This document shows positions 52,797 to 62,027 of a stretch of 64,000 nucleotides of DNA, piece after piece. The notes under the pieces are model-generated. The model saw only the letters and a program-made list of their open reading frames with translations, was not told the origin of the DNA and ran no database searches. The stretch's first letter is position 1, and each line of letters starts with the position of its first letter. The stretch spans positions 1-64,000 of the forward strand of contig JBALXS010000015.1 of assembly GCA_036960485.1 (NCBI GenBank), given 5' to 3'. The position numbers and the translations under genes were made by a program. The stretch is from Rs1 sp036960485. GTDB taxonomy: Bacteria > Pseudomonadota > Gammaproteobacteria > Pseudomonadales > Balneatricaceae.

Positions 52797-55631
52797 ATGC
52801 AAGAAGGCATGATGGAGTTGTTGTGGAAAAATGCGCATCTCTACGGTGGGAATCTATCCTACATAGAGCAGCTATATGAAACATATTTAAGAGACCCTAA
52901 CGCTGTGAGTGATGAATGGCGTAAGGAATTTGATCAACTACCTGATGCTACTTACGACAGCGTAGTGGATGTCGAACTAGCACCTATCGTACAGCAGTTT
53001 CGTGAGTACGCAAAAAGCGAAAAAAACCAGCTATCAGCAGCCGTAAATAATGTTTCTTCTGAACATGAAGCTAAACAAGTATTAGTTTTGCGAATGATTA
53101 ATGGCTATCGTGTACGTGGCCATCAAGAAGCTAACATAGATCCTTTGAACTTATTAGAGCGTGAAAAAATTGCGGATTTAGATCCGGCATTTCACACGCT
53201 TACCGATGCAGATTTAGATACCGTTTTCGCATTGGGAACGCTACGTTTTGGCACGCAAACAGCCACACTAAGGCAGATACTGGCTGATTTAAAGCAGACT
53301 TATTGTGCTTCAATTGGCTCAGAGTATATGCATATCGTCGATACGGTTGAAAAACGTTGGATACAAGAACGTTTAGAACCTACTCGCAGCGAAGCTAAAC
53401 TAACTAAAGAAGATCGTATCCATATTCTGGAACGATTAACTGCAGCAGAAGGTTTAGAGAAATATTTAGGCTCACGTTTTGCCGGTGCTAAGCGTTTTGG
53501 TTTAGAAGGGGCTGAATCACTCATTTTAGTCTTGGATGAAACAATCCAGCGCGGTGGGGCTAATGGCGCTAAAGAAATAATTATTGGCATGGCTCACCGT
53601 GGCCGTTTAAATACGTTAGTTAATATCTTTGGCAAAAATCCTTCCGATTTATTTGGTGAGTTTGAAGGTAAAAAACTGGTTCAAAATAAATCGGGTGATG
53701 TTAAATACCATCAGGGATTTTCATCGAATGTAAATACCTCTGGTGGCGAAGTTCATTTAGCGATGGCGTTCAACCCATCGCATCTTGAAATTGCCGCGCC
53801 GGTGGTTGAAGGATCAGTGCGTGCTCGTCAAGATCGTCGTGGCGATAAAGACGGATCCACTGTTATCCCCGTCAGTATTCATGGCGATGCTGCTTTTGCG
53901 GGGCAGGGAGTCGTTACAGAAACCTTCCAAATGTCGCAAACGCGCGCTTATAAAACGGGTGGTACAATCCACATCGTTATCAATAACCAAGTGGGTTTCA
54001 CTACCTCTAGAAAAGAAGATGCACGGTCTACGGAATACTGCACAGATGTAGCGAAAATGATTCAGGCGCCTATTTTTCATGTCAATGGTGATGATCCAGA
54101 AGCAGTGCGTTTTATTACGCAGTTAGCAGTTGATTACCGTGACGAGTTTAAACGCGATGTAGTTATTGATCTTGTCTGTTACCGACGTCGTGGGCACAAT
54201 GAAGCCGATGAGCCGTTTGGCACACAGCCGCGGATGTATAATGCGATTAAAAAGCAGAAGACAACGCGTACTTTATATTCTGAAGCGTTGATCAACGCTG
54301 GAATTGTCAGTGTTGCAGATAGCAAGGCAATGGAGAAAGACTATAGATCGGCCCTAGAAAACGGCGAACATGTAGCAAAAGCGCTAGTTATGAAACCTAA
54401 CTCGGAGCTGTTTGTCGATTGGAAGCCCTATTTAGGGTTAGAGTGGTCATTTGAATGTGACACCGCTGTTGATCTGAAACTAATTCGTGAGCTAAATGTA
54501 AAACTCAGTGAAGTGCCTGAGGGTTTCGTAGTACAACGTCAAGTGCAAAAGATTTATGAAAACCGCAAAAAAATGGCGGCAGGCGAAATCGAATGTAACT
54601 GGGGCTTTGCAGAAACAATGGCGTACGCCACGACGTTAGCAGAAGGTTTTCCAATCCGTTTTACCGGTCAGGATGTTGGCCGTGGCACTTTCTCGCATCG
54701 CCATGCTGTATTGCATAACCAAGCTAAACAAGGCGATTATACGCCACTTAAAAACATTTCTCCCGATCAGCCAACGTTTGAACTTTACGATTCATTTTTA
54801 TCTGAAGAAGCGGTGTTAGCATTTGAATACGGTTACGCGACCACTATGCCTAACGTGCAGGTTATTTGGGAAGCGCAGTTTGGTGATTTTGCCAACGGCG
54901 CACAGGTAGTTATTGACCAATTCATAACCTCTGGTGAGCAAAAGTGGGAGCGCTTGTGTGGCTTGACACTACTATTGCCACACGGATTTGAAGGACAAGG
55001 CCCAGAACACTCCTCGGCAAGATTAGAGCGTTTCTTGCAGATGTGCGCAGAACATAACATTCAGGTTTGTACGCCAACTACGCCGGCGCAGATTTTCCAT
55101 TTACTACGTCGACAAATAGTCAGACCACTGCGTAAACCATTGATCGTGATGTCTCCAAAGAGTTTATTGGGTCACCGTCAGGCAACTTCGCCAATCGAAG
55201 ATTTGTCAACTGGTACCTTTGAACCTGTGTTAGCGGAAGTTGAAAATCTTGAAGCAGAAAAAGTTAAGCGCGTTGTGCTATGTGGCGGCAAGGTGTATTA
55301 CGATCTGTATAATAGGCGTCAAGAGTTAGAGCGCAGTGATGTAGCGATAGTACGTATAGAGCAGCTATATCCATTCCCTGATGATGCATTAGCTGAAGCA
55401 ATTAAAGATTACCAACATCTTGAATCCATCGTTTGGTGTCAAGAAGAGCCAATGAATCAAGGCGCTTGGTATAGCACGCAGCATCGTATTCGTAATGTGT
55501 TGGAAAAAAGTCATGCTAGCCTTAAATTGCATGGTGTTGGGCGTCCTCACGCCGCCGCACCTGCAGTAGGTTATATGTCAGTACATTTAGAACAGCAAAA
55601 AAATCTCGTTGAAGAAGCTATCAACGGTTAA
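52797..55631 (+). CDS. sucA: 2-oxoglutarate dehydrogenase E1 component
   Basis: This is the thiamine-diphosphate decarboxylase of the 2-oxoglutarate dehydrogenase complex, making succinyl-CoA with SucB and Lpd. The 944 residues (E. coli 933) begin with the N-terminal E2-binding helix region (LYGGNLSYIEQLYETYLRDP). GMAHRGRLNTLVN, HGDAAFAGQGVV and YRRRGHNEADEP are the ThDP-binding and active-site motifs. GTFSHRHAVLHNQ and GQGPEHSSARLERFLQ lie in the C-terminal half. ATG 52797 is used; in-frame ATGs at 52809 and 52812 are possible but would trim the conserved N-terminus. It is the first gene of sucA-sucB-lpd. Confidence 0.96.
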   Translation: MQEGMMELLWKNAHLYGGNLSYIEQLYETYLRDPNAVSDEWRKEFDQLPDATYDSVVDVELAPIVQQFREYAKSEKNQLSAAVNNVSSEHEAKQVLVLRMINGYRVRGHQEANIDPLNLLEREKIADLDPAFHTLTDADLDTVFALGTLRFGTQTATLRQILADLKQTYCASIGSEYMHIVDTVEKRWIQERLEPTRSEAKLTKEDRIHILERLTAAEGLEKYLGSRFAGAKRFGLEGAESLILVLDETIQRGGANGAKEIIIGMAHRGRLNTLVNIFGKNPSDLFGEFEGKKLVQNKSGDVKYHQGFSSNVNTSGGEVHLAMAFNPSHLEIAAPVVEGSVRARQDRRGDKDGSTVIPVSIHGDAAFAGQGVVTETFQMSQTRAYKTGGTIHIVINNQVGFTTSRKEDARSTEYCTDVAKMIQAPIFHVNGDDPEAVRFITQLAVDYRDEFKRDVVIDLVCYRRRGHNEADEPFGTQPRMYNAIKKQKTTRTLYSEALINAGIVSVADSKAMEKDYRSALENGEHVAKALVMKPNSELFVDWKPYLGLEWSFECDTAVDLKLIRELNVKLSEVPEGFVVQRQVQKIYENRKKMAAGEIECNWGFAETMAYATTLAEGFPIRFTGQDVGRGTFSHRHAVLHNQAKQGDYTPLKNISPDQPTFELYDSFLSEEAVLAFEYGYATTMPNVQVIWEAQFGDFANGAQVVIDQFITSGEQKWERLCGLTLLLPHGFEGQGPEHSSARLERFLQMCAEHNIQVCTPTTPAQIFHLLRRQIVRPLRKPLIVMSPKSLLGHRQATSPIEDLSTGTFEPVLAEVENLEAEKVKRVVLCGGKVYYDLYNRRQELERSDVAIVRIEQLYPFPDDALAEAIKDYQHLESIVWCQEEPMNQGAWYSTQHRIRNVLEKSHASLKLHGVGRPHAAAPAVGYMSVHLEQQKNLVEEAING

Positions 55632-55723
55632 TCAAATAGCTATTTGTATAAATTAGCCGTTAAACACAGTTTGCGGCTAGTTTTAGAAACAAGTGGTTTT
55701 ATAGAGCTTAATAAGGAACATAT

Positions 55724-56920
55724 ATGTCCATCGAAATTAAAGCACCTACTTTTCCAGAATCTGTAGCTGATGGCACAGTAGCGACTTGGCACAAACAACC
55801 AGGTGAAGCTTGTTCAGCTGATGATTTGATAGTTGACATTGAAACAGATAAAGTCGTTTTAGAAGTAGTAGCACCTGCTGATGGTGTTATTGTTAATATT
55901 ATCGCCGGTGAAGGTGATACCGTTTTATCCGATCAAGTCATCGCGATGTTTGAAGCAGGCGCTGCGGGGGCACAAGACGCGCCAGCTGCTAGCTCAGAAG
56001 TTGAAAATGCTGATGCTGACGATAAAGTTGGCCCTGCAGCACGCAAATTGATTGAAGCAAACAATTTAAATGCAGCGAGTATCCAAGGCACCGGTAAAAA
56101 TGGCGGCGTTACCAAAGAAGATGTACAAAACTTCATGAAGTCAGCTGCAGCACCTGTTGCCGTAAAGGCAGCAGCCACTGCAAAGCCTGCAGCAGCGCCA
56201 GTAGCGGTTGTTGCGGGTGAGCGAGTTGAAAAACGCGTACCGATGACCAGATTGCGCGCCACTATTGCTAAGCGTTTGGTAGAAGCCCAGCAAACCGCAG
56301 CCATGTTAACGACGTATAACGAAGTTAACATGGGACCTATTATGGAGATGCGTAAAACCTACAAAGATCTGTTTGAAAAAACTCATGATACACGTTTAGG
56401 TTTTATGTCTTTCTTTGTGAAAGCGGCGACAGAAGCGTTAAAGCGCTTCCCTGCAGTCAATGCATCAATTGACGGTAATGACATGGTTTTTCATGGTTAC
56501 CAAGATATCGGTGTAGCCGTTTCTACGGAGCGTGGCTTAATGGTACCGGTATTAAGAGATACTGATAGCATGGGGCTTGCCACAATAGAATCAACTATTC
56601 GCGATTTTGGTCTGCGTGGTCGTGATGGGAAATTGGGCCTAGATGATATGGCCGGTGGTACGTTTACGATTACCAATGGCGGTGTTTTCGGATCACTGTT
56701 ATCAACCCCTATTTTGAATCCGCCACAAACAGCTATCTTAGGCATGCACAAAATCCAAGAGCGCCCAATGGCCGTTAATGGGCAAGTGGTTATTCAGCCA
56801 ATGATGTATTTGGCCCTTTCTTACGATCACCGTATGTGTGATGGTAAAGAAGCGGTACAGTTCTTGGTTGCTATCAAAGATATGTTAGAAGATCCAGCAC
56901 GCATATTGCTTGATATCTAA
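55724..56920 (+). CDS. sucB: Dihydrolipoyl succinyltransferase (E2)
   Basis: This core acyltransferase of the 2-oxoglutarate dehydrogenase complex has 398 residues. One lipoyl domain carries K43 in IETDKVVLEV. An Ala-rich linker leads to the peripheral-subunit-binding domain (VGPAARKLIEANNLNAASI, about 100-135), a second Ala/Pro linker, and the catalytic domain with YDHRMCDGKEA (H369, D373). The single lipoyl domain and domain sizes identify SucB rather than a pyruvate E2. AAGGAA lies 8 nt before the ATG; it is 92 bp downstream of sucA. Confidence 0.96.
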   Translation: MSIEIKAPTFPESVADGTVATWHKQPGEACSADDLIVDIETDKVVLEVVAPADGVIVNIIAGEGDTVLSDQVIAMFEAGAAGAQDAPAASSEVENADADDKVGPAARKLIEANNLNAASIQGTGKNGGVTKEDVQNFMKSAAAPVAVKAAATAKPAAAPVAVVAGERVEKRVPMTRLRATIAKRLVEAQQTAAMLTTYNEVNMGPIMEMRKTYKDLFEKTHDTRLGFMSFFVKAATEALKRFPAVNASIDGNDMVFHGYQDIGVAVSTERGLMVPVLRDTDSMGLATIESTIRDFGLRGRDGKLGLDDMAGGTFTITNGGVFGSLLSTPILNPPQTAILGMHKIQERPMAVNGQVVIQPMMYLALSYDHRMCDGKEAVQFLVAIKDMLEDPARILLDI

Positions 56921-57068
56921 TCCGTTTGTGAAGCTGTCGTAACAAGATAACGAGCGAAAGTAATACATGTAATATTCGGCTTAATAGTCTAGTTTATAGT
57001 TGTAAATCAGAATGTTAAGTCAATATTAAGCTAGTGTTATTGGGCGCAGTAATTTACGGCATCTTTCT

Positions 57069-57090
57069 AGGGAGCGTTAGCTCCCTTTTT
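57069..57090 (+). terminator. Terminator/attenuator between sucB and lpd
   Basis: GGGAGC, loop GTTA, GCTCCC and TTTTT lie 150 bp after the sucB stop. Placed inside the otherwise co-directional cluster, it may uncouple lpd from sucAB. Confidence 0.8.
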
Positions 57091-57140
57091 CTATTTAAAG
57101 TGTAAGCTTTTAGCTTGCATACTAAGACAAGGTAATTCAC

Positions 57141-58577
57141 ATGTCAGATAAATTTGATGTAATAGTAATTGGTGCAGGCCCTGGTGGATACGTGGCTGCA
57201 ATAAGAGCGGCGCAATTAGGTCTTAAAACGGCTTGTGTTGAAAAATGGGTAAACGATAAAGGCGCTACCGTTTTAGGGGGTACCTGTTTGAATGTTGGTT
57301 GTGTTCCGTCTAAAGCTTTGTTGGAATCTACTCACAAGTTTCACGATACCCAGCACAAGAATGAAGTACATGGTATTAGTGCTGATAACGTCACTATGGA
57401 CGTTCAAAAAATGGTTGCGCGTAAAGATAAAATAGTGACCAATTTAACTAGCGGCATTACCGGTTTATTCAAAGCGAATGGCGTAACAACGCTCGCTGGT
57501 AGCGGCAAGCTATTAGCAGGTAAGCAAGTAGAAGTGACCGCTGCAGACGGCACAGTGACTGTCTACGATGCACAGAATGTTATTTTGGCGTCAGGCTCTT
57601 TACCGGTTAATATCCCACCAGCGCCATTAACAGCAGATTTGATTTTAGATAACGAAGGTGCGCTAAATATTACAGAGACACCAGAAACTTTAGGTGTGAT
57701 CGGCGCAGGGGTTATCGGCTTAGAAATGGGTTCAATTTGGGCGCGCTTAGGCACTAAGGTAATAGTGCTAGAAGCCATGGATTCATTCTTAGCGGCTGCA
57801 GATAAAGATGTTGCCAAAGAAGGCGCTAAGCTACTTAAAAAGCAAGGTTTAGATATTAAATTGAATTCAATGGTTTCAGGTACTGAAATTGTTGATGGCA
57901 AAGTTAAAGTTTTCTACAAAGATGGCGCGGGCGATCAAGAGATTATTGTTGATAAGCTAATTGTTGCTGTGGGTCGTAGACCACAAACACAAGGCTTATT
58001 GGCAGATGATAGCGGCGTTGTGCTAGATCAGCGCGGCTTTATTGAAGTGGATGTACAGTGTAAAACAGCGGCAGCGGGTGTTTACGCAATTGGTGATTCA
58101 GTACGTGGCCCTATGTTGGCACACAAAGCATCTGAAGAAGGTGTGATGGTTGCCGATATTATCGCAGGGCATCATGCACAAATTAATTACGATGTGATTC
58201 CAAGCATTATTTACACGCACCCAGAGCTGGCTTGGGTTGGTAAAACTGAGCAAGAACTAAAAGAAGCCGGCGTTAAAATTAAAGTCGGTAAATTCCCGTT
58301 TGCGGCATCTGGTCGTGCTATGGCTTCTAACGAGACCGATGGTTTCGTAAAGGTTATTGCGGATGAAGAAACCGATCGTGTACTAGGTGTGCATATGGTT
58401 GGCGCGCTTGCTTCGGAATTAATCTCCCAAGGTGCTATCGCGATGGAGTTTTGTTCTACAGCAGAAGACTTACAACTTATGTGTTTTGCCCATCCAACCG
58501 TTAGTGAGGCAGTGCATGAAGCTGCTCTTGCTGTCGATGGTCACGCTATTCATATTGCCAATCGTAAAAAACGTTAA
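57141..58577 (+). CDS. lpdA: Dihydrolipoyl dehydrogenase (E3)
   Basis: It reoxidises dihydrolipoamide of 2-oxo-acid dehydrogenase complexes with NAD+ through FAD. The 478-residue protein has the FAD site IVIGAGPGGYVAAI, the redox-active pair C49/C54 in GGTCLNVGCVPSK, the NAD site GVIGAGVIGLEMGSIW and the C-terminal active-site HPTVSEAVHEAA. The sequence pattern follows the Lpd type encoded with suc genes in pseudomonads. A hairpin terminator in the 220-bp gap upstream suggests it also has its own promoter. Confidence 0.96.
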   Translation: MSDKFDVIVIGAGPGGYVAAIRAAQLGLKTACVEKWVNDKGATVLGGTCLNVGCVPSKALLESTHKFHDTQHKNEVHGISADNVTMDVQKMVARKDKIVTNLTSGITGLFKANGVTTLAGSGKLLAGKQVEVTAADGTVTVYDAQNVILASGSLPVNIPPAPLTADLILDNEGALNITETPETLGVIGAGVIGLEMGSIWARLGTKVIVLEAMDSFLAAADKDVAKEGAKLLKKQGLDIKLNSMVSGTEIVDGKVKVFYKDGAGDQEIIVDKLIVAVGRRPQTQGLLADDSGVVLDQRGFIEVDVQCKTAAAGVYAIGDSVRGPMLAHKASEEGVMVADIIAGHHAQINYDVIPSIIYTHPELAWVGKTEQELKEAGVKIKVGKFPFAASGRAMASNETDGFVKVIADEETDRVLGVHMVGALASELISQGAIAMEFCSTAEDLQLMCFAHPTVSEAVHEAALAVDGHAIHIANRKKR

Positions 58578-58958
58578 TATTTGACCTTTGTCTAGGTTAA
58601 ATATTAAATGATATTTTGCTATACTGCGTTCGGCTTGATCAAGTGATCGATTAAGCTGAATAAAGTATTAAAACTCACTGTAATTTCAAAAATTCACTCA
58701 TTTCAATTGCGAATTAAGTGAAATTTTAAGATTACGGGACAAAGTGCTAATAAGCGTTCTGTTTATTAGCGGTACCCCAACAGTAAATATATAACTTAAA
58801 TTTTAATTTGAGTGTGTATTTTACTTGGGAGTACTAAACAAGGTGTTAAAGCCTGTTCGTAGACTTTGCGATTAGCTGTTTAAATCAGTTACTAGCTAGA
58901 GTGCTTTTTAAGTTGCTCTCAAAGTCTTTAAATTAGTGAAAATACACGGATAATACGC
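58578..58958. other. lpd-sucC intergenic region
   Basis: This 381-bp spacer has an 11/12 inverted repeat (AATATTTGACCT / AGGTTAAATATT, 58576-58605), a candidate -10 CTATACT at 58619-58625 and a small palindrome CTTGATCAAG at 58636-58645. This suggests that sucCD has its own promoter. No gene is present. Confidence 0.45.
58619..58625 (+). promoter_or_regulatory. Candidate -10 box for sucCD
   Basis: CTATACT lies about 335 bp upstream of sucC. The same heptamer is found upstream of the porin (38316) and MscS (25675) genes. Motif only; a -35 is not obvious. Confidence 0.3.
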
Positions 58959-60125
58959 ATGAATCTTCACGAGTATCAGGGCAAGCAATTGTTTGCACAG
59001 TATGGTTTACCGGTATCTAAAGGATACGCTGTAGACACTCCGGAAGCAGCTGCAGAAGCTGTACAGAAAATTGGCGGCGAGCAATGGGTTGTTAAAGCTC
59101 AAGTTCACGCAGGTGGTCGCGGTAAAGCGGGCGGTGTTAAATTAGTTAAATCAGCTGAAGAAGCAAAAGAATTTGCCGCTCATTGGTTAGGTAAGAACTT
59201 AGTAACATACCAAACTGACGAAAATGGTCAGCCAGTTGCCAAAATTCTTGTAGAAACATGCACAGATATCGCTCAAGAGCTATATTTGGGTGCAGTTATC
59301 GACCGTTCAAGTCGCCGTGTTGTATTTATGGCGTCAACTGAAGGTGGTGTTGAGATCGAAAAAGTTGCCGAGGCAACGCCTGAGAAAATCATTAAGGCAA
59401 CTATCGATCCGCTAACAGGTGCTCAACCTTATCAAGCACGTGAATTAGCTTTCCAGTTGGGGCTTAATCCAACACAAGTAAAGCAATTTACTAAAATTTT
59501 CCTTGGTCTAGCTAAGTTGTTTGTGGAAAAAGATCTCGATCTTTTAGAAGTAAACCCACTGGTTATTACCGACGAAGGTAACTTGCACTGTCTTGATGCA
59601 AAGCTTTCTATCGATAGCAACGCTATGTATCGCCATAAAGATTTGCAAGAAATGCACGATCCATCACAAGAAGATGAGCGCGAAGCTCATGCAGCTTCTT
59701 GGGAGCTTAACTACGTTGCACTGACCGGTACTATTGGTTGCATGGTAAACGGCGCTGGTTTAGCAATGGGCACTATGGATATCGTCGCGTTCAATGGCGG
59801 TTTCCCTGCTAACTTCCTCGATGTTGGGGGCGGAGCAACAAAAGAGCGTGTTACCGAAGCATTTAAAATCATTCTATCTGATTCAAATGTTAAAGCAGTA
59901 TTAGTAAACATCTTTGGTGGCATCGTACGTTGTGACCTTATCGCCGAAGGTATTATTGGTGCAGTTAAAGAAGTAGGTGTTCAAGTGCCAGTAGTTGTGC
60001 GTCTTGAAGGTAACAATGCTGAACTAGGCTCTAAAGTACTAGCAGAAAGCGGCTTAGATATCATTGCAGCGACGAGTCTTTCAGATGCTGCGCAGCAAGC
60101 TGTTAAAGCGGCAGGGGGCAACTAA
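58959..60125 (+). CDS. sucC: Succinyl-CoA synthetase beta subunit
   Basis: This ATP-grasp subunit of succinate-CoA ligase makes ATP or GTP from succinyl-CoA. It has 388 residues, as in E. coli, with MNLHEYQGKQLFAQYG at the N-terminus, the nucleotide-binding KAQVHAGGRGKAGGVK and LEVNPLVI, and the C-terminal GGATKERVTEAFKII and NIFGGIVRCDLIAEGI of the CoA-ligase fold. It ends 2 bp before sucD. Confidence 0.97.
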   Translation: MNLHEYQGKQLFAQYGLPVSKGYAVDTPEAAAEAVQKIGGEQWVVKAQVHAGGRGKAGGVKLVKSAEEAKEFAAHWLGKNLVTYQTDENGQPVAKILVETCTDIAQELYLGAVIDRSSRRVVFMASTEGGVEIEKVAEATPEKIIKATIDPLTGAQPYQARELAFQLGLNPTQVKQFTKIFLGLAKLFVEKDLDLLEVNPLVITDEGNLHCLDAKLSIDSNAMYRHKDLQEMHDPSQEDEREAHAASWELNYVALTGTIGCMVNGAGLAMGTMDIVAFNGGFPANFLDVGGGATKERVTEAFKIILSDSNVKAVLVNIFGGIVRCDLIAEGIIGAVKEVGVQVPVVVRLEGNNAELGSKVLAESGLDIIAATSLSDAAQQAVKAAGGN

Positions 60126-60127
60126 AC

Positions 60128-61000
60128 ATGTCTATATTGATTAACAAAGACACTAAAGTCATCTGCCAAGGTTTTACTGGCGGACAAGGTACTTTTCACT
60201 CAGAGCAAGCGATTGATTACGGTACTAAAATGGTTGGCGGTGTAACACCTGGAAAAGGTGGCACCACACATTTAGGGCTACCAGTATTTAATACTGTAGC
60301 AGAAGCCGTTAAAGAAACAGGCGCTACGGCAACTGTAATTTACGTACCTGCTCCGTTTTGTAAAGATTCAATTTTAGAAGCGGCTAACGCAGGTCTTGAA
60401 TTGATCATCTGTATTACAGAAGGTATTCCAACACTTGACATGCTTGAATGTAAAGTTAAGTGTGATGATTTAGGGGTAGTATTAATTGGCCCTAACTGCC
60501 CAGGTGTAATCACACCGGGTGAATGTAAAATTGGCATTATGCCAGGACACATTCACTTACCAGGTAAAGTAGGTATTGTATCGCGTTCAGGTACATTAAC
60601 TTACGAAGCCGTTAAGCAAACGACTGATGCAGGTTTCGGCCAATCTACTTGTGTAGGTATTGGTGGCGATCCAATTCCAGGATCAAGCTTCATCGATATC
60701 CTAGCGCGCTTTGAAAAAGATCCACAAACAGAAGCGATTGTCATGATCGGTGAAATTGGCGGATCAGCTGAAGAAGAAGCAGCGGCTTACATCAAGGCTA
60801 ATGTTACTAAGCCTGTTGTATCTTACATTGCCGGTGTAACAGCACCTGCTGGTAAGCGTATGGGTCATGCTGGCGCAATTATCTCTGGCGGTAAAGGTAC
60901 TGCTGAGGAAAAATTCGCAGCCCTAGAAGACGCAGGGGTTAAGACAGTTAGATCTCTTTCAGAGATCGGAGCTGGCCTTAAAGAAGTAACAGGTTGGTAG
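60128..61000 (+). CDS. sucD: Succinyl-CoA synthetase alpha subunit
   Basis: This CoA-binding subunit, 290 residues, carries the phosphorylated histidine near residue 246 in KRMGHAGAIISGGKGTA. The CoA-binding Rossmann domain shows CQGFTGGQGTFHSEQAIDYG, and GPNCPGVITPGECKIGIMPG is the conserved ligase motif. It follows sucC by 2 bp and is closed by a strong terminator. Confidence 0.97.
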   Translation: MSILINKDTKVICQGFTGGQGTFHSEQAIDYGTKMVGGVTPGKGGTTHLGLPVFNTVAEAVKETGATATVIYVPAPFCKDSILEAANAGLELIICITEGIPTLDMLECKVKCDDLGVVLIGPNCPGVITPGECKIGIMPGHIHLPGKVGIVSRSGTLTYEAVKQTTDAGFGQSTCVGIGGDPIPGSSFIDILARFEKDPQTEAIVMIGEIGGSAEEEAAAYIKANVTKPVVSYIAGVTAPAGKRMGHAGAIISGGKGTAEEKFAALEDAGVKTVRSLSEIGAGLKEVTGW

Positions 61001-61013
61001 TATCAACTTTATG

Positions 61014-61040
61014 AAAAAGCGGCGTTAGCCGCTTTTTTTT
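61014..61040 (+). terminator. Rho-independent terminator of sucCD
   Basis: AAAAAGCGGC, loop GTTA, GCCGCTTTTTTTT 14 bp after the sucD stop. Confidence 0.93.
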
Positions 61041-61069
61041 GCCTAAAATAAAGTGAACGGTAAAGAAAG

Positions 61070-61103
61070 TAAGAAAGGTAGCGAGAAATCGAGAAGGAGA
61101 AGT
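61070..61103. repeat. Degenerate purine-rich repeat, copy 2
   Basis: It shares the exact words AAGAAAGGTAGC and AGAAATCGAGAA with the tract at 52255-52336. Both lie shortly after the terminator that closes a TCA operon. Confidence 0.5.
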
Positions 61104-61856
61104 GATTAAGAAACTAAACACTTAGGGTTTGGTTTATTGGTTTTGCTTAATTTTTGGTTTCCTCTGTGTAGCGCAGCGCCTCTGTGACCTCGGTGGTAGA
61201 TAAAGCTTTTAAAAGACTGGTTGACCACAGAGGACACCGAGAACACTGAGAAGTGACTAAGGGAAAAAGGCTAGCGACCGAAGATTTTGGGTTTGCTTAA
61301 TTTTTAGTTTCCTCTGTGTAGCGCAGCGACTCTGTGACCTCGGTGGTAGATAAAGCTTTTAAAAGACTGGTTGACCACAGAGGGCACCGAGAACACTGAG
61401 AAGTGACTAAGGGCAAAAGGCTAACAATCGAAGATTTTGGGTTTACTTCATGTTGTGGTTTCCTCTGTGTAGCGCAGCGACTTTGTGACCTCGGTTGTAG
61501 ATAAAACTTTAAAAAGACTGGTTGACCACAGAGAACACCAAGAACACTGAGAAGTGACTAAGGGAAAAGACTAACGATCGAAGATTTTGGTTTTGCTTCA
61601 TGTTGTGGTTTCCTCTGTGNNNNNNNNNNNNNNNNNNNNNNNNNNNNNNNNNNNNNNNNNNNNNNNNNNNNNNNNNNNNNNNNNNNNNNNNNNNNNNNNN
61701 NNNNNNNNNNNNNNNNNNNAAAAGACTAACGATCGAAGATTTTGGTTTTGCTTCATGTTGTGGTTTCCTCTGTGTAGCGAAGCGACTCTGTGACCTCGGT
61801 GGTAGATAAAGTTTTTAAAAATTAGTAGACCACAGAGGGAGAGCTGGAAAGAGAAA
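61100..61856. repeat. Tandem array of a 150-bp unit, copy number unresolved
   Basis: Units beginning GGTTTCCTCTGTG (or AGTTTCC) start at 61156, 61306, 61457 and 61607, giving periods of 150, 151 and 150 bp; a partial unit precedes the first, and the last decays after about 61835. Within each unit CCTCTGTG and CACAGAGG are inverted, giving a potential stem of about 70 nt span, and AAAGCTTT is palindromic. A 100-N gap sits in the fourth unit, and collapsing the 55-bp duplicated flanks leaves about four units. Confidence 0.85.
61620..61719. other. Assembly gap of 100 N inside the tandem array
   Basis: It is flanked by identical 55-bp sequences (61565-61619 and 61720-61774), as at the rlmL gap. 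Because it lies in a repeat, the true sequence could contain more units than shown. Confidence 0.88.
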
Positions 61857-62027
61857 TGGCTAGAAAAAGTAGTGACTAAGAGCATTAAACTAAAGATTTG
61901 AGGTTTTGTTAATTTATAGGCTATTGAGTCATTTTTTAATGCTGTATTATTGAGCTAAGTTATCATGTCTTTCAGGCAAGTCATGCTGGGTTCTCGCATA
62001 ATCAATCAAATAGATACAAGGAAGTTT

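Larger units (their letters stand above)
61001..62027. other. Repeat-filled intergenic region sucD-galE
   Basis: About 1 kb without a supported gene. In order it holds the sucCD terminator, a purine-rich degenerate repeat, the 150-bp tandem array with a 100-N gap, and about 170 bp of AT-rich DNA leading to galE. Frames here that read across the Ns are not genes. Confidence 0.6.

Noticed and set aside
61100..61856. CRISPR array
   Set aside because: The repeat unit is 150 bp with no repeat-spacer alternation, and no cas genes are visible.
61587..61885. Reading frames crossing the 100-N gap in the 150-bp array
   Set aside because: They depend on unknown bases and on duplicated flanks. The repeat units carry no conserved coding frame.
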